NCBI RefSeq assembly: GCF_910592395.1
Contig: NC_088318.1
Location: 8,000,349 to 8,064,348 of the forward strand
Reading direction: 5' to 3'
DNA: 64,000 nucleotides
DNA from: Lineus longissimus
Taxonomy: Eukaryota > Nemertea > Pilidiophora > Heteronemertea > Lineidae
Both the position numbers and the translations under genes were made by a program. This document shows positions 52,882 to 63,429 of the stretch, in pieces (position 1 is the first letter of the stretch; the number at the start of each line of letters is the position of its first letter). The notes under the pieces were generated by a model. The model was not told where the DNA came from. It did no database searches and worked only from the letters and a program-made list of their open reading frames with translations.

Positions 52882-53364
52882 ATCGTGACATTCAACAGTG
52901 TTGTGTGCGTTCAGAAGTTGGAAGAGTTGTCGTTGAAGGTGGACAGCATTCATCAAGCACAGCATCAGAGCCGGTCGAGGACACCAACTCGCAGCAGCCC
53001 TGCCCCAGGAGGACGGCGTGACGACAGCAGAAGTAGGGAGCGTGACCGACCTAGATCACGATCTTCGGAGAGACACTACAGGCCTACCGATCGTTTCAAG
53101 AGAAGAAGCCATTACTGTTCGATACCAGGGCACAAGATAGGACAGTGTAGAAAAAGGATGGCTGATATGGGTCCAGGTAGATATCAGCAGCGACAACCGG
53201 GATATCAGTATGAAATGTACGAAAACGGTCCTGGTTATAATGAGAACGGTGCACAGGCAAGCATGGCAATGCCACAGTCTTTTCACAACGGGTTGATGCG
53301 TCACGAGGCCAGACGACATTTACCCCGCATGAAGTCAACGAAAGTGGTAGTCATGATTTGTTAG
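52882..53364 (+). pseudogene. Ty3-type Gag remnant, nucleocapsid region
   Basis: The frame opens after a TAA at 52879. It contains an Arg/Ser/Pro-rich run (RSRTPTRSSPAPGG, SRSRERDRPRSRSSERHYRP) and YCSIPGHKIGQCRK, a CCHC zinc-knuckle whose first Cys is Ser, so it probably cannot bind zinc normally. Matrix and capsid parts are missing upstream. The frame overlaps the protease frame by a few bases, as in gag-pol junctions. Confidence 0.6.
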
Positions 53365-54014
53365 ACCTGGAAGATCCATTCCCTAACAAATCAAGGTATT
53401 TGGGTGCTGAAACAATAGAGTTAAGACTTAACAGCAAGAATTTCATCAAGGGTCATTTACCGGATGGTAAACCAGTGGTAACCTTAGTTGACAGCGGTGC
53501 CACGCAGTCATTGATTAGTCAGACATGCGTCAATGCGTCCAAGTATCTGGCAACTTTGAAACCAGAAGAGATTGAACCAATCAGATTCCGCATAGGTAAC
53601 GGGGAATTTCTTGTAGCAAACACTGCTCTAAATATTGAGGTATCGTTTCAAGGTAAAAAGTTTCGGATACATGGCATTGTTGCAAAGAATTTGGTTGGTC
53701 CAGACATGTTACTGGGTGCATCCACACTTCGCGAACTTAAGGGCATATTGGATTGCGCAACTAACAGATTTCGGGTAAAACCTAAAAAGATTTGGTTTGG
53801 TCCGGTCGACCAGGTTTACATTAAGCCCAACCAGACCAAATTTATCGGTATCAAAGCTGTGTTATTGCCAGGGGTATTACGTAATTCAGAAGTGATTCTT
53901 GAGTCTGGACCACACCTGGCAAAGATTTGTCCAGATCGCTTGTGTGTTAAATTGAAAAAGGGGAGAACAACAATCTGTGTGAAAAATAACACACCGGAAA
54001 CGATTCGTTCGTAG
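53358..54014 (+). CDS. Ty3-type aspartic protease region
   Basis: A 218-residue frame. The active-site triad region reads TLVDSGATQSLIS with Asp at about residue 45, and LLGASTLREL near 120 is the C-terminal flap-side motif typical of retropepsins. No substitution is visible at the DSG triad, unlike the other enzyme domains of this element. A stop at 54012-54014 separates it from the Pol frame, which starts 40 bp downstream in a different frame. Confidence 0.8.
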   Translation: MLDLEDPFPNKSRYLGAETIELRLNSKNFIKGHLPDGKPVVTLVDSGATQSLISQTCVNASKYLATLKPEEIEPIRFRIGNGEFLVANTALNIEVSFQGKKFRIHGIVAKNLVGPDMLLGASTLRELKGILDCATNRFRVKPKKIWFGPVDQVYIKPNQTKFIGIKAVLLPGVLRNSEVILESGPHLAKICPDRLCVKLKKGRTTICVKNNTPETIRS

Positions 54015-54053
54015 AGACATAGGCCAATTGCGTCCCTAGATACAGCCCACCTG

Positions 54054-57000
54054 GTGATGGCCAGTGAAAGTCTGCAAACTCCAGCAGAGATTCCAGCCCC
54101 GGGAGTCTCAGACATGACTAATCAACCTCAGATAAACAACGTACAGCGTGAGAATCTCCACCGTTATCCGCATCTTACGGAGTATGATGCAATCTCTAGG
54201 TTAACTGAAGCTGAGGTAATCCGCAAGTATATTGATCTTTCTGAGAGTGTCTTGAACCCAGCCGAGAAACAGGAAATCCTTAATCTCATTAAAAATAATC
54301 GCCAAGCTTTCAGTTTGTATGGTGAATTAGGTTCTTGTCCAGACAAAGAGGTAGATTTTGAGCTTACTGACCCAACTCCGTTTTACATTCGGCCTAATCC
54401 GGTTACGGAAGAAAATAAGCGAGTTATTGATGCTGAGTTGAATAAGTTGGTTAAGTTGGGAGTATTGGAAAAAGGTCACACCTCATATACCTCTCCAGTG
54501 TTCCTCATTGCCAAAAAGGACACATCTGAAAAGCGTCTGGGGGCCGACCTACGCCACTTGAACTCCAGGATTAGGAAGATTAACCATCCATTCCCATTGC
54601 TCTCTGAGAGTATATCACGGATAGGTAAATCTGGTTGCAAGGTTCTTTGTGTACTCGACATCAAGAGTGCCTTTTATTCATTATCATTGAGTGAGAGAGC
54701 ACAGAAGTTTGCTGGCATCAGTTCTTACAGTGGGGGGTCTTCATATTTCTACAAGAAGTTTCCCATGGGTTGTACTGTTTCGCCAAGCAAATTCCAGGCG
54801 GCGTTGTCTGAAATACTTGAAGAGATTCCTAATGTGCATGATTTCTTGATCAACATTCATGATAACATAATCTTGTTCTCAAAATCAAAGGCAGAACATA
54901 AACGTCACATCCAACAGGTTCTGGATACCTTAGCTCGTAACGGGTTAAGAATATGCCCACGGAAGGTGAAACTGTTTAGGAAGCGTGTAGTGTTCTTAGG
55001 CCATATCATTACGATAGATGAGAATGGTTACGAAAGAATAGAAGCCATGAGTGATAAGTGCACAGCCATTCGTAAGATGCCCGTTCCTAACTCCAGTCGT
55101 CAGGTACGGCGATTCATTGGGGCAGTCAATTATCTTGCAATTTATCTGCCGAAGCTGCAAGAACATTTGAAACCATTACACGAGTTAACCCGAAAGAGTT
55201 ACACTTTTCATTGGGAAGAGAAGCATCAGGTTGCTTATGACAAGGTGAAGGAGCTATTGGTGTCCCCAGCCCATCTGCATGCACCGAGACGTCACGGTCG
55301 CTTTGTGTTGTATTCTCATACGTCACATTTGGCCACAGGAAGTCATCTCATGCAAGTAGGTGACGACGGTGTCGAACGATTGATAGCGTATCACTCGAAA
55401 CGGTTACCCAAAGCAGCCAAGTCGTACTCAGTTTCTGAACTTGAGTTATTCGGTTTCTTCATTAACATCAAAGCGTTTGATCATGTTATAAAAAGTCACG
55501 ATTTTGACGCATTCGTCGACCACTCAGCATTGGTTCAGATTGTGAAATCAAAATCAGCACCAAGCACGCCTAGACTTCAGAAGTTGTTAGAAAGGTTGTC
55601 GCCTTACTCTTTCAAGCTAGGTTACCGCAAGGGTAGTGACATGCAATTGAGTGACTTTCTTTCTAGAAATCCGCGTGATGATGACGAAGATTTCGATAAG
55701 ATTTTACCAGTTGCCTTAGTAACCCAACTAACTCCCAGTTTTGACATAGCCAAGACGGACGGTGTTCACCCTGCCCAGCAGTCAGAGCGCATATTAACAC
55801 GTAATTATGCAAAGAAGATAGGATTCATGCCCGACCCTCTCTTCAAACCACAGGTGAGACCAGCGAGGAAAGCGCCCGCACCACGTGATAATATTGCAGC
55901 AGACCAGCAGCATGACGCACCATGTGCGCCAGCACCACAGGTTCCTCCACCCATGCCGACGGACCAGCCAACCAGCATTAGTCTTGCGGCAGAACATAAC
56001 GCCAGGATTAGGAGGATTACGCCCACTCACGCCAATTCGAAAGAACCAAGGCTTGTGGATAAGCCCCAAGCTCCGCCCAGCCAACCCAAGACGCCAATCA
56101 CCCAAGACCACCCGCAGCACCAAAGTGAAGAAGTGTACCAGGAACCATCAGCTGACCAGACTAGACCAACTGCGCCGATTATTTCTAACATTGACGCAAT
56201 AGTAGCTAAGCACATCCCGCAACAGTATGAGCTTGACCGCGTGCTAGAGATAATCAAGTGGAAGGTAATTAGGGATTATAATCTTCCGGTTGAAGTCAAC
56301 GCTCTGCGCATGGCGCAACAAGCATCACCTTCTTTCAAAAGCGTGTACGATTATATTGCTCACACTATTCTTCCTAGCGATAAGCGTGCAGCGAGGTCAG
56401 TAATGCTACGTTCTGAACAGTTCATATTGATAAATGACGTATTGTTTCGCCTCTTCTATCATAGCAATGATGAGCATTTCCAGTTTCAGTTGGCAATTCC
56501 TGAGCAATACATCGATACCACAATCAGCAAGTACCATGACGGTCTTCTCAGTTCCCATTCAGGTGTGGTCAGAACATACCTGACTCTTCGTCGGTCATTC
56601 CACTTCGACAACATGTTTGAGCGGATAGCACGATATATCAAGTCCTGCTCCCGTTGTCAGCAGATAAAGGGTAAAGTTGACAACTTGCGACCGTATCATC
56701 CACGCATTCCCGACAACTACAGTCCGTTTGAGACAGTCAGCCTCGATTTCAAATCGATGCCACCATCAGTAACAGGATATAGACACATCATGTTAGTAAG
56801 CTGTGCAATCACTAGGTACTTGATTTGCGTCCCACTGAAGACAATAGATGCTGAGACAGTTTGTGAAGCATTTCTACAGAAGGTCGTAACAATGTTCGGC
56901 ACGCCCTCTGTAGTCGTCACAGATTCTGCCACGTCACTGACGGGTAAACTCTTCTCTCTGCTATGTTCGTCTCTTGGTATTGATAGACGTTGCATTAGTG

Positions 57001-57953
57001 TGCAGAATCATGGCTCAATGATGGTGGCACGACATATGCGAACAGTAGGTGACATGATCAAGTCTCACCTAGGCCCATACGGCAATGATTGGGTGCGCTT
57101 CGTAATAGTTGCGCAATTCAGCTACAACTCGTTTGCTTCACCACAGTTGGGTGGATACTCGCCCCATTACCTCATGTTTCTACGCGACCTGCCTGACATC
57201 AGTGAAATTCGATTGAAGGTGGATTTGGGGTTGTCTCGATCCTATAGGGAATATGTTGAAGATTTGAATCTCAGGTTACAGCACGTTGGGAAAAGCATGA
57301 TTGAGTTGCAACGACACCAACAGACAGCGCAAAACGCAAAAATTAGCGACAAGCTAAAGAAATGTCCGTTATATGCAGTTGGTCAGCTGGTATATCTACA
57401 TAAACCCAGCAGTGCAAGTACCCAAGTAGCGTCGCGAAAGTTCAAAACAGTATGGTGTGGTCCATTTGCGATCCACCAGGTATTAGACAGAACGCACTAC
57501 GTTCTGTGCACACTTGAAGGTAAAGTGTTACAGGATGTTTTTGCATTCAATCGCCTAAAACCGGCATTCATACATTCAGACTCCGGTCAAATCGCCAACC
57601 TACAGCAGCTCCGAAAGGCTATGGATGAGAACGAAAATGTGACAGCAAACCTTCATTGCACTGGCCAAAATGGAATAGACAGAAGTGCAGTAGACAGCAT
57701 TGACCAGTGGACAATGTTGGCATCTGAGTGTGAACCAGTTGACATGAACCGACATATGAAATTGGCCGAAACCAACGATGGGTTCGCATGCCAATCCGTG
57801 TTGTCTGATTTTCAGAAAGAGAATCTGATACAGGCACTTGAAGATGCTCCGGCATCAGGTTCCAATTGGGTATTGCACAAAGCAAGATACAAACGCGGTA
57901 ACTTGCAAATTCTTGCGTCACCTGAAGGACAGCAGGATGACCATAGCGTATAA
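54054..57953 (+). CDS. Ty3-type Pol: reverse transcriptase, RNase H, integrase (active sites altered)
   Basis: A single open frame of 1299 codons. Reverse transcriptase: VFLIAKKD and LGADLRHLN near 150-170, motif A VLDIKSAF with Asp 202, FPMGCTVSPSKFQ near 236-248. The YxDD position reads Ile-His-Asp-Asn (268-271), so Tyr and the second Asp are replaced. RNase H: the first catalytic Asp position is His 422 (LYSHTS), while Glu 464 and Asp 489 remain. A proline-rich linker spans about 560-710. Integrase: His 828/835 and Cys 865/868 zinc motif, Asp 898, Asp 957, but the Glu of the DDE triad is Ala 992 (VARHM). These are point changes in an otherwise unbroken frame. The protein is probably catalytically inactive. 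Confidence 0.88.
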   Translation: MMASESLQTPAEIPAPGVSDMTNQPQINNVQRENLHRYPHLTEYDAISRLTEAEVIRKYIDLSESVLNPAEKQEILNLIKNNRQAFSLYGELGSCPDKEVDFELTDPTPFYIRPNPVTEENKRVIDAELNKLVKLGVLEKGHTSYTSPVFLIAKKDTSEKRLGADLRHLNSRIRKINHPFPLLSESISRIGKSGCKVLCVLDIKSAFYSLSLSERAQKFAGISSYSGGSSYFYKKFPMGCTVSPSKFQAALSEILEEIPNVHDFLINIHDNIILFSKSKAEHKRHIQQVLDTLARNGLRICPRKVKLFRKRVVFLGHIITIDENGYERIEAMSDKCTAIRKMPVPNSSRQVRRFIGAVNYLAIYLPKLQEHLKPLHELTRKSYTFHWEEKHQVAYDKVKELLVSPAHLHAPRRHGRFVLYSHTSHLATGSHLMQVGDDGVERLIAYHSKRLPKAAKSYSVSELELFGFFINIKAFDHVIKSHDFDAFVDHSALVQIVKSKSAPSTPRLQKLLERLSPYSFKLGYRKGSDMQLSDFLSRNPRDDDEDFDKILPVALVTQLTPSFDIAKTDGVHPAQQSERILTRNYAKKIGFMPDPLFKPQVRPARKAPAPRDNIAADQQHDAPCAPAPQVPPPMPTDQPTSISLAAEHNARIRRITPTHANSKEPRLVDKPQAPPSQPKTPITQDHPQHQSEEVYQEPSADQTRPTAPIISNIDAIVAKHIPQQYELDRVLEIIKWKVIRDYNLPVEVNALRMAQQASPSFKSVYDYIAHTILPSDKRAARSVMLRSEQFILINDVLFRLFYHSNDEHFQFQLAIPEQYIDTTISKYHDGLLSSHSGVVRTYLTLRRSFHFDNMFERIARYIKSCSRCQQIKGKVDNLRPYHPRIPDNYSPFETVSLDFKSMPPSVTGYRHIMLVSCAITRYLICVPLKTIDAETVCEAFLQKVVTMFGTPSVVVTDSATSLTGKLFSLLCSSLGIDRRCISVQNHGSMMVARHMRTVGDMIKSHLGPYGNDWVRFVIVAQFSYNSFASPQLGGYSPHYLMFLRDLPDISEIRLKVDLGLSRSYREYVEDLNLRLQHVGKSMIELQRHQQTAQNAKISDKLKKCPLYAVGQLVYLHKPSSASTQVASRKFKTVWCGPFAIHQVLDRTHYVLCTLEGKVLQDVFAFNRLKPAFIHSDSGQIANLQQLRKAMDENENVTANLHCTGQNGIDRSAVDSIDQWTMLASECEPVDMNRHMKLAETNDGFACQSVLSDFQKENLIQALEDAPASGSNWVLHKARYKRGNLQILASPEGQQDDHSV

Positions 57954-58880
57954 TTTTGGTGGAAATCAGAGTTTTACCCCGAATGCAAGAACGCAGTTGA
58001 GGACGTTCTCCTCCATGGTTTCCGATGCAAAGGGTCTGAAGCAAAATATGAACGCAGCCTCTCTAGCTAAATGTTGTGATTGAGTTGTTTGTTCATTAGC
58101 ATATTCCAGTTCTGGATATTTAGTCTCGTGCAAGACCAGTGTACGTTGACATTATTAATTTTTTATACTTCTCTGTGTAAATAAACGCACGTGTTGTAAT
58201 TTGCTATTCACTTCGGTATATTTAGTTTGTTTGCGTGTTTTGATTTGCATTTCCGCATTCCATGTGGATAATCATCAGGTATCATAGTTCACCCGACCTG
58301 CAGTAGAGGTTAATCCTAGCTCATCAGCGTTTATCCGTGGTTTGTGTTCCATATGGGAAATTTACATTCCATTTGAGTTGCTAATCTTGTTGTATTTGAG
58401 TCAAGCACACTTCCATTATGATGGAACGTGGTATTATGTTTGAGGTTTGTGGATTGTTTGGTTATCACCTAACATTGCAAGGTTTGATTCTGATTCAGAA
58501 TTGGCATGTGCTTCTTACTCGTACGTTTGTACTTTGCATTAGCGGTTTTATTATGACATTTTGGAAATGTGACGTGATTATGTGCATAGGTTCTTCTTCT
58601 TAACCCCATACTTCAACTCAATTTGCTGATTTTGTTTTCGAGTAATTCCTATGCGTAGGTAACCGGTAGTTTCTGAATCGAATTCATGGTTTTCTTGTTC
58701 TTTGTCGACGGGACTCTTCTCATTCATGATTTTCGAGGCCTCTTCAGTTCTATTTGGTTTGCTCGATTGTAGTTTTATAGGATTTGGCATACACACTATG
58801 AGTTTGTTGTTTGTTTGTGTAGTGATGTGAGAATGAATGATATTCTACTACGCCTTAATTAGTAAGATTTATTCATAAGA
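57954..58880. other. 3' region of the Ty3-type element; no LTR found
   Basis: No purine tract followed by a copy of 51605-52211 is visible in the 1.8 kb after the Pol stop. gtaaataaacg near 58180 offers an AATAAA signal. No coding region. Confidence 0.4.
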
Positions 58881-59752
58881 GTTTAAATGAGTAGGGTAAA
58901 TGCGGGTAAATTCGGCCCCGAGTAATTATCGGCCCTCACGAAGTATAACACCCCCCAGCAAAAATTGGACGCGTCTATCCCATTGAATTTGACCCAGAAG
59001 AATGCTTCAACCAATCAGCTTCAAAGAAAACACCAGGGGTTTCCCGGGGTTTCCCCACATCCGGGTATTTTCCGATCTCAACGAAGTGTGTAGGTCAGTA
59101 TTGCGCAAAATGTCAGGGAGTTCGATGGCGCCCGACCAAGACTCGGTGTCTTAAACAGTGTCTGAATCACCGTAGACTTACCTGACGCACATAAAACCTA
59201 GTTATATTGCCAGAATATTCTCTGAATGTGTGAAATATGCTGAATCTAAGTCTTCCCGCGCCCTAAGCTGGCTAAATCCAGGGGGCCGAAGATAAACTCC
59301 AGTAAACAACTCTGTCGGACATTATCGGCCTTGTCCTTATGACTTAAGAGGGAGCATTCATTTTTGTTCTGTTATTGCTGTTCGGGCTGTTTGTGTTGTT
59401 TTGTACAATGTCATGAGCATGGTTCATATGAAATTCTTCAGAGAATGACATACATATTTCAATCGGCTGTAAGGCATAGACTCAGACTTAGTAAAAAACT
59501 CATTATCAATCTTCTTGTTCTTGTTATTTCATTCTTTGTTGTTACAAATGTATTCATGTTTTTTTTCTAGTTCGTTTCATGCATTGTTATTGCTAAGGAA
59601 TGATTTCTGGCATGAGACTGGTAAGTAAGCGCAGCAGCAGCAGCATTTTTTTCATGTTTCCGTTTTGTTCATTATTTCTGTTGAGAAATTGGAATCCTGT
59701 TATTAATCAAAATTGCAAGTTCTGAAAAAAGAATAATTAATTTTTTAGAGAT
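58881..59752. other. 5' region of pogo-like gene
   Basis: gggtaaatgcgggtaaattc with ggcccc near 58898-58922, attatcggcc at about 58926 and 59321, and gggggccgaagataaac near 59280 are related in direct and inverted orientation. They might be transposase-binding subterminal repeats. ttaattttttag at 59736-59747 resembles a 3' splice site just before the ATG, so a 5'-UTR exon may lie upstream. Confidence 0.35.
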
Positions 59753-61393
59753 ATGGCAAGGATCCTGAAAGTTGGAGGTGCTTGCAAGGCAGCAGTGAAG
59801 GCCAAGACATGTAAAGGTGCTACCGCTGCTGCTGCTGCTGCTGCTGGGCATGCTGCCAAGGGTAGAAAACGCCAAGACTACCGACAGGAAACTATGGACC
59901 TTGCTTTAAAGAAAGTACGGGAGGAAGGAATGGCAATACGAGAAGCGAGCAGAGTTTACGAATTGCCAAGGACAACCCTCCAAGACAAAGTGCACAACCG
60001 CACCCCTGATGTCGGGAAACCTGGTCCCAAGCCTGTACTAACACAAGCAGAGGAAGAGGAACTTACTAAGTATGTGAAATACATGTCTCAGATCGGCCAT
60101 GGACGTGTGAAAGAGGAACTGCTTGATATTGTGCAGAAAATTATTGAGAAAGATGGGAGGCCCAACCCATTCAAAGACGGTCGTCCCGGTAAAGATTGGT
60201 TTAAAGCATTCATGGCACGGAATCCCTCACTCTCCATTAGGACAGCTGAACATTTGGGCCTAGAAAGGGCCATTGTTACTCCAGAGAAGATCCTTAAGTG
60301 GTTCAGAGAGATGACTGAATATTTTAAAGATTTGGACTTGTTAGATATCTTTGAACACCCAGAGAGATTGTTCAACTGTGACAAGAGTGGGTTTCCACTC
60401 TGTGTAAGAACTGGTAAGATTCTAGCAGCCAAAGGTGTGCGTAGTGTCTACAGTTTTGGTAATTCAAATAAGAGCCAAATAACCACAATGGCTTGTTTCA
60501 GTGCTGCAGGCCAGTACGTGCCTCCCTTGGTGATCTTCCCTGGCAAGAGGATGCAAAATTACCTGCTTCAGGGGGCTGACGAGTTTTGCCATGGGATATC
60601 CCCAAATGGGTGGATGGACTCTGAGGTCTTTTTTGAATATATTGCAAACCACTTCTACCCTGTAGTTAAGGACATGGGCATGAAGTTGCCCATCATTCTG
60701 TTTGTGGATGGTCATGCCTCTCATGTTAATCTTGAAACAGCCAAGTTTTGCTGGGACAAGGGGATACACCTCTACTGTTTCCCAAGCCATTGTTCTCACA
60801 TTCTGCAGCCTTGTGACTTGTCTTTCTTCAAGCCATTAAAAGATGAATGGAGAAAAGCAGTCAGAAGATGGCAGAATGAGAACATTGGTCAGTGTGTTAC
60901 AAAAAAATGTTTCAGTGCAGTCTTTAAAGGAGCATATTATGCCACTGTCTCAAAGGAAAAGGCAGTAAATGGATTCAAGGAAGCCGGGTTATTTCCATTG
61001 AATCCAAATGCTGTAGACTTCAGCAAGACAAAACCATCTTCAGTTCTCTCTCCGCCCTCAGAGTCAGCCCTTTCCTCTTCCTCCTCCTCGGAGTCTGGCC
61101 TCGCTGGTTCATCCTCTGTGTCCAGTATTGTTGTCCCGTCCTCTGCCCTCTCAGATCAGTCGCAGGTCCTTGCTAATCAGCTTTCTCCCCCTCCTCCTAC
61201 CCATGTCCCCTTGAAAGAAAACTCGCATGAAGATGACGGAGACATTGTGATCCTCACACCACCACTACAAGCATTTGAGTCCACTTTGACTGAGTTCCAA
61301 ATCGCCCAATTCCAAAAACGGTATGATGAAGGGTATGATTTAAACACAGACAGACTTTTTAAAGAGAGACTTCATAGATATTTGATGTACTGA
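59753..61393 (+). CDS. pogo/Tigger-like transposase (DDE_1), intact
   Basis: A 546-residue frame without interruption. The N-terminus is Ala/Lys-rich (an alanine run at about 24-31). Residues about 44-84 form a pipsqueak-type HTH (MDLALKKVREEGMAIREASR). A CENPB-like DNA-binding segment lies near 90-165. The DDE_1 core has NCDKSGF (Asp 210), LFVDGHASH (Asp 319) and LQPCDLSFFKPLK (Asp 355), a DD35D arrangement. GW at 285-286 is also typical. A Ser-rich region (about 425-490) and an acidic segment precede the C-terminus. It is intronless within the CDS. Terminal inverted repeats were not found with confidence, so it could be an active transposon gene or a domesticated host gene. Confidence 0.9.
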   Translation: MARILKVGGACKAAVKAKTCKGATAAAAAAAGHAAKGRKRQDYRQETMDLALKKVREEGMAIREASRVYELPRTTLQDKVHNRTPDVGKPGPKPVLTQAEEEELTKYVKYMSQIGHGRVKEELLDIVQKIIEKDGRPNPFKDGRPGKDWFKAFMARNPSLSIRTAEHLGLERAIVTPEKILKWFREMTEYFKDLDLLDIFEHPERLFNCDKSGFPLCVRTGKILAAKGVRSVYSFGNSNKSQITTMACFSAAGQYVPPLVIFPGKRMQNYLLQGADEFCHGISPNGWMDSEVFFEYIANHFYPVVKDMGMKLPIILFVDGHASHVNLETAKFCWDKGIHLYCFPSHCSHILQPCDLSFFKPLKDEWRKAVRRWQNENIGQCVTKKCFSAVFKGAYYATVSKEKAVNGFKEAGLFPLNPNAVDFSKTKPSSVLSPPSESALSSSSSSESGLAGSSSVSSIVVPSSALSDQSQVLANQLSPPPPTHVPLKENSHEDDGDIVILTPPLQAFESTLTEFQIAQFQKRYDEGYDLNTDRLFKERLHRYLMY

Positions 61394-61761
61394 TAAAACT
61401 TTAGAAATGGGTTAATGGCAGTCATTTAATCAATCCTGAATGAAAATAATTATTTTCCTACGGATAGTTATTTTTTAATTAGCGTTTTAAAATTTCCAAA
61501 TCCATCGTCTGCTACGAGCCTGCTAAAGAAATTCCAATAACGGCCGCCATGTTGGATGACGTCACGAGATGGACACCCATATCGTGTTTTGACAGCGGTG
61601 CTGATATTGATAAGCCAAAGAAGGTGTCAGACGAACCATGTTCCTGAATTCTAATTAGAGGGATTATCGGGCTAAACAATGGGATTAACTGGGAACTTAG
61701 GCCCCTACAGGCTACATAAAGGTAAAATGTTCTCATCAGCGGCATATACTGAAAGATTGCG
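61394..61761 (+). promoter_or_regulatory. Candidate promoter of the THAP gene
   Basis: About 200 bp upstream of the THAP start lies cggccgccatgttgg (61541-61555), close to the YY1 consensus found at many metazoan starts. It is followed at 61557-61564 by TGACGTCA, a full cAMP-response/ATF palindrome. The rest of the interval to the pogo-like gene holds no coding sequence. Function is inferred from motif pairing and position only. Confidence 0.42.
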
Positions 61762-62305
61762 ATGGATTGTACAAGTGAAGATACTGCCGAACCGCCGGAG
61801 AAGAGGACTAAAACCCTGAAGAAGCTGAGGAAAGACCGGGGAAAACGATGTGTTGTTTATGGATGCGGCAACACCACATCAAATAGTGAATTCGGAGCGC
61901 ATTTGTTTCCTGATAGAGCTGATGATTCTCGGAGATTTAAAGCTTGGTGCAGGGTCGTTTCCCACTCCCGTTCAGATTTCGTTTGGACCAAAAATGCAGT
62001 GATATGTAGTGAACATTTTCCCGACGATATGACCAACAGTGTGTCCAGGCAAATGCAGAAAGAAATGCTGGCGAAGGCATATCAGAAAGATGCCAAGGAC
62101 ATCAAAGTGAACTGGAGCCTGGCCGACGATGCTGTCCGTTTCACTTCTCCCCAGCAAGCCGAAACACGGGACCCCTGCAGTCACAGAACGTCCGAAAGCT
62201 ACACGAAGCCCTCTCACCCCAGTTCCTGGTCCTTCATCAGACATTTTTACGACCCCCAAATTGACTGGAAGTCGAAATGCCGTCGTGATAAGGGAGAGAA
62301 AACGA
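61762..62305 (+). pseudogene. THAP gene, exon 1 with apparent frameshift
   Basis: The ATG at 61762 opens with a Lys-rich segment, then a THAP finger: KRCVVYGCGN (Cys-x4-Cys), HLFPDRADDSRRFKAWCR and NAVICSEHF (Cys and His). After about 62130 the +1 frame becomes the one that looks coding (PSKPKHGTPAVTERP, TTPKLTGSRNAVVIRERKR). Only that frame splices in phase: RKR ends exactly at 62305 before GTAAGT. The original frame gives early stops if spliced. So there is a one-base indel or sequencing error around 62110-62155, or a pseudogene. Confidence 0.7.
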
Positions 62306-62537
62306 GTAAGTCTTGTTTTGTTTACATTCTTGTTATGCTTATTATGCATTGTACTCATTGTAGGCCTATGTATGAAGCATCACACAGGAACAGTCATGAC
62401 AGTATAAGGCCCATACATTTCCTTACTTCCTGACGGATGCATAGAGCAGTTAGACAATATAAGACGAGATAATCAGGGGTAGACTGACATGTGGGACAAT
62501 CACTGGCAATAATTTCATTCTTTTTACAATTACATAG

Positions 62538-62636
62538 GACGTGGAGGCTGCTGGTGCTTGGAAGGAAGCCATGGATTTCCAAGCTGCTATCGAAGCTGAT
62601 GTCAGTGATGATGAAGATGGTGGTCAGGAATCTGTG
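62538..62636 (+). CDS. THAP gene, exon 2
   Basis: Acceptor caattacatag, donor TCTGTG|GTGAGT, 99 bp, phase 0 on both sides. It reads DVEAAGAWKEAMDFQAAIEA then DVSDDEDGGQ. The sequence is acidic with no known fold. Confidence 0.7.
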
Positions 62637-62877
62637 GTGAGTTGAGAATCAAACTAACAAGCTGACATTACTCTGGATGGAACAGTAAAAAATTCCCCCA
62701 TCATCATTGCCTTCCAGGTGAAAGAAAACATTTTGTCTCTTTTACTCAATATTTCGGAACAGAATTTACAACAAGCAGCCATGTAACTAGACTTGACTAT
62801 GCATAGCAAAAAGTTGAATTCATGAAACAAAGTTTTTGCAATGGTTTTTATTTGAGCTCTTTACTCCACCTTTTCAG

Positions 62878-62998
62878 CCTTGTCAGACCAAAAGTCAATT
62901 CACCCAAGTGAATAGGCGAATTCGGCGACCAAAGCATCGTTCGATGAGGGTGCAGACAAATTATGAAAAACCAAAGACCAAGGTGACAGTCTCAATAG
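62878..62998 (+). CDS. THAP gene, exon 3
   Basis: Acceptor tccaccttttcag, donor ATAG|GTAAGT, 121 bp, phase 0 in and phase 1 out. A basic segment: QVNRRIRRPKHRSMRVQTN, then KPKTKVTVSI. Confidence 0.7.
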
Positions 62999-63145
62999 GT
63001 AAGTATTTTTAAAGCATAATATACTAATATTGGTCATAAAACAGGGCGACTCCATAAACAAGTAGCTTTTGCCAAATTGAACACAATAATAGAATTTATT
63101 AGGGAACTGAGACAAGTTTGAGAAACTTTTTGTTTTTATATTCAG

Positions 63146-63214
63146 GAACACAAACAGATGAAAAAGTGTACAGCATTTCCAGCATTGATGTCAAGCCAAA
63201 TGTTTCCTCATCAG
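63146..63214 (+). CDS. THAP gene, exon 4
   Basis: Acceptor ttatattcag, donor TCAG|GTAAAG, 69 bp, phase 1 to phase 1. Completing the Gly from exon 3 it reads TQTDEKVYSISSIDVKP. Confidence 0.7.
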
Positions 63215-63429
63215 GTAAAGCTTTTATGAAATGATGTTTTCAGAGAAATGAAAAAGACAAACTGTGAAAGATCTCCGTCTATGTCTAGATAATATGTTGG
63301 AACTGAACACGGGAAATTTTCACAGCATCTGCATGTTGTCTCACTGTCAAGAATCTATCCGATTAGTTTTAACATAAAATCGATATGATATTGCATGTTC
63401 TAACGCTACATGAATATTGAATTTTACAG

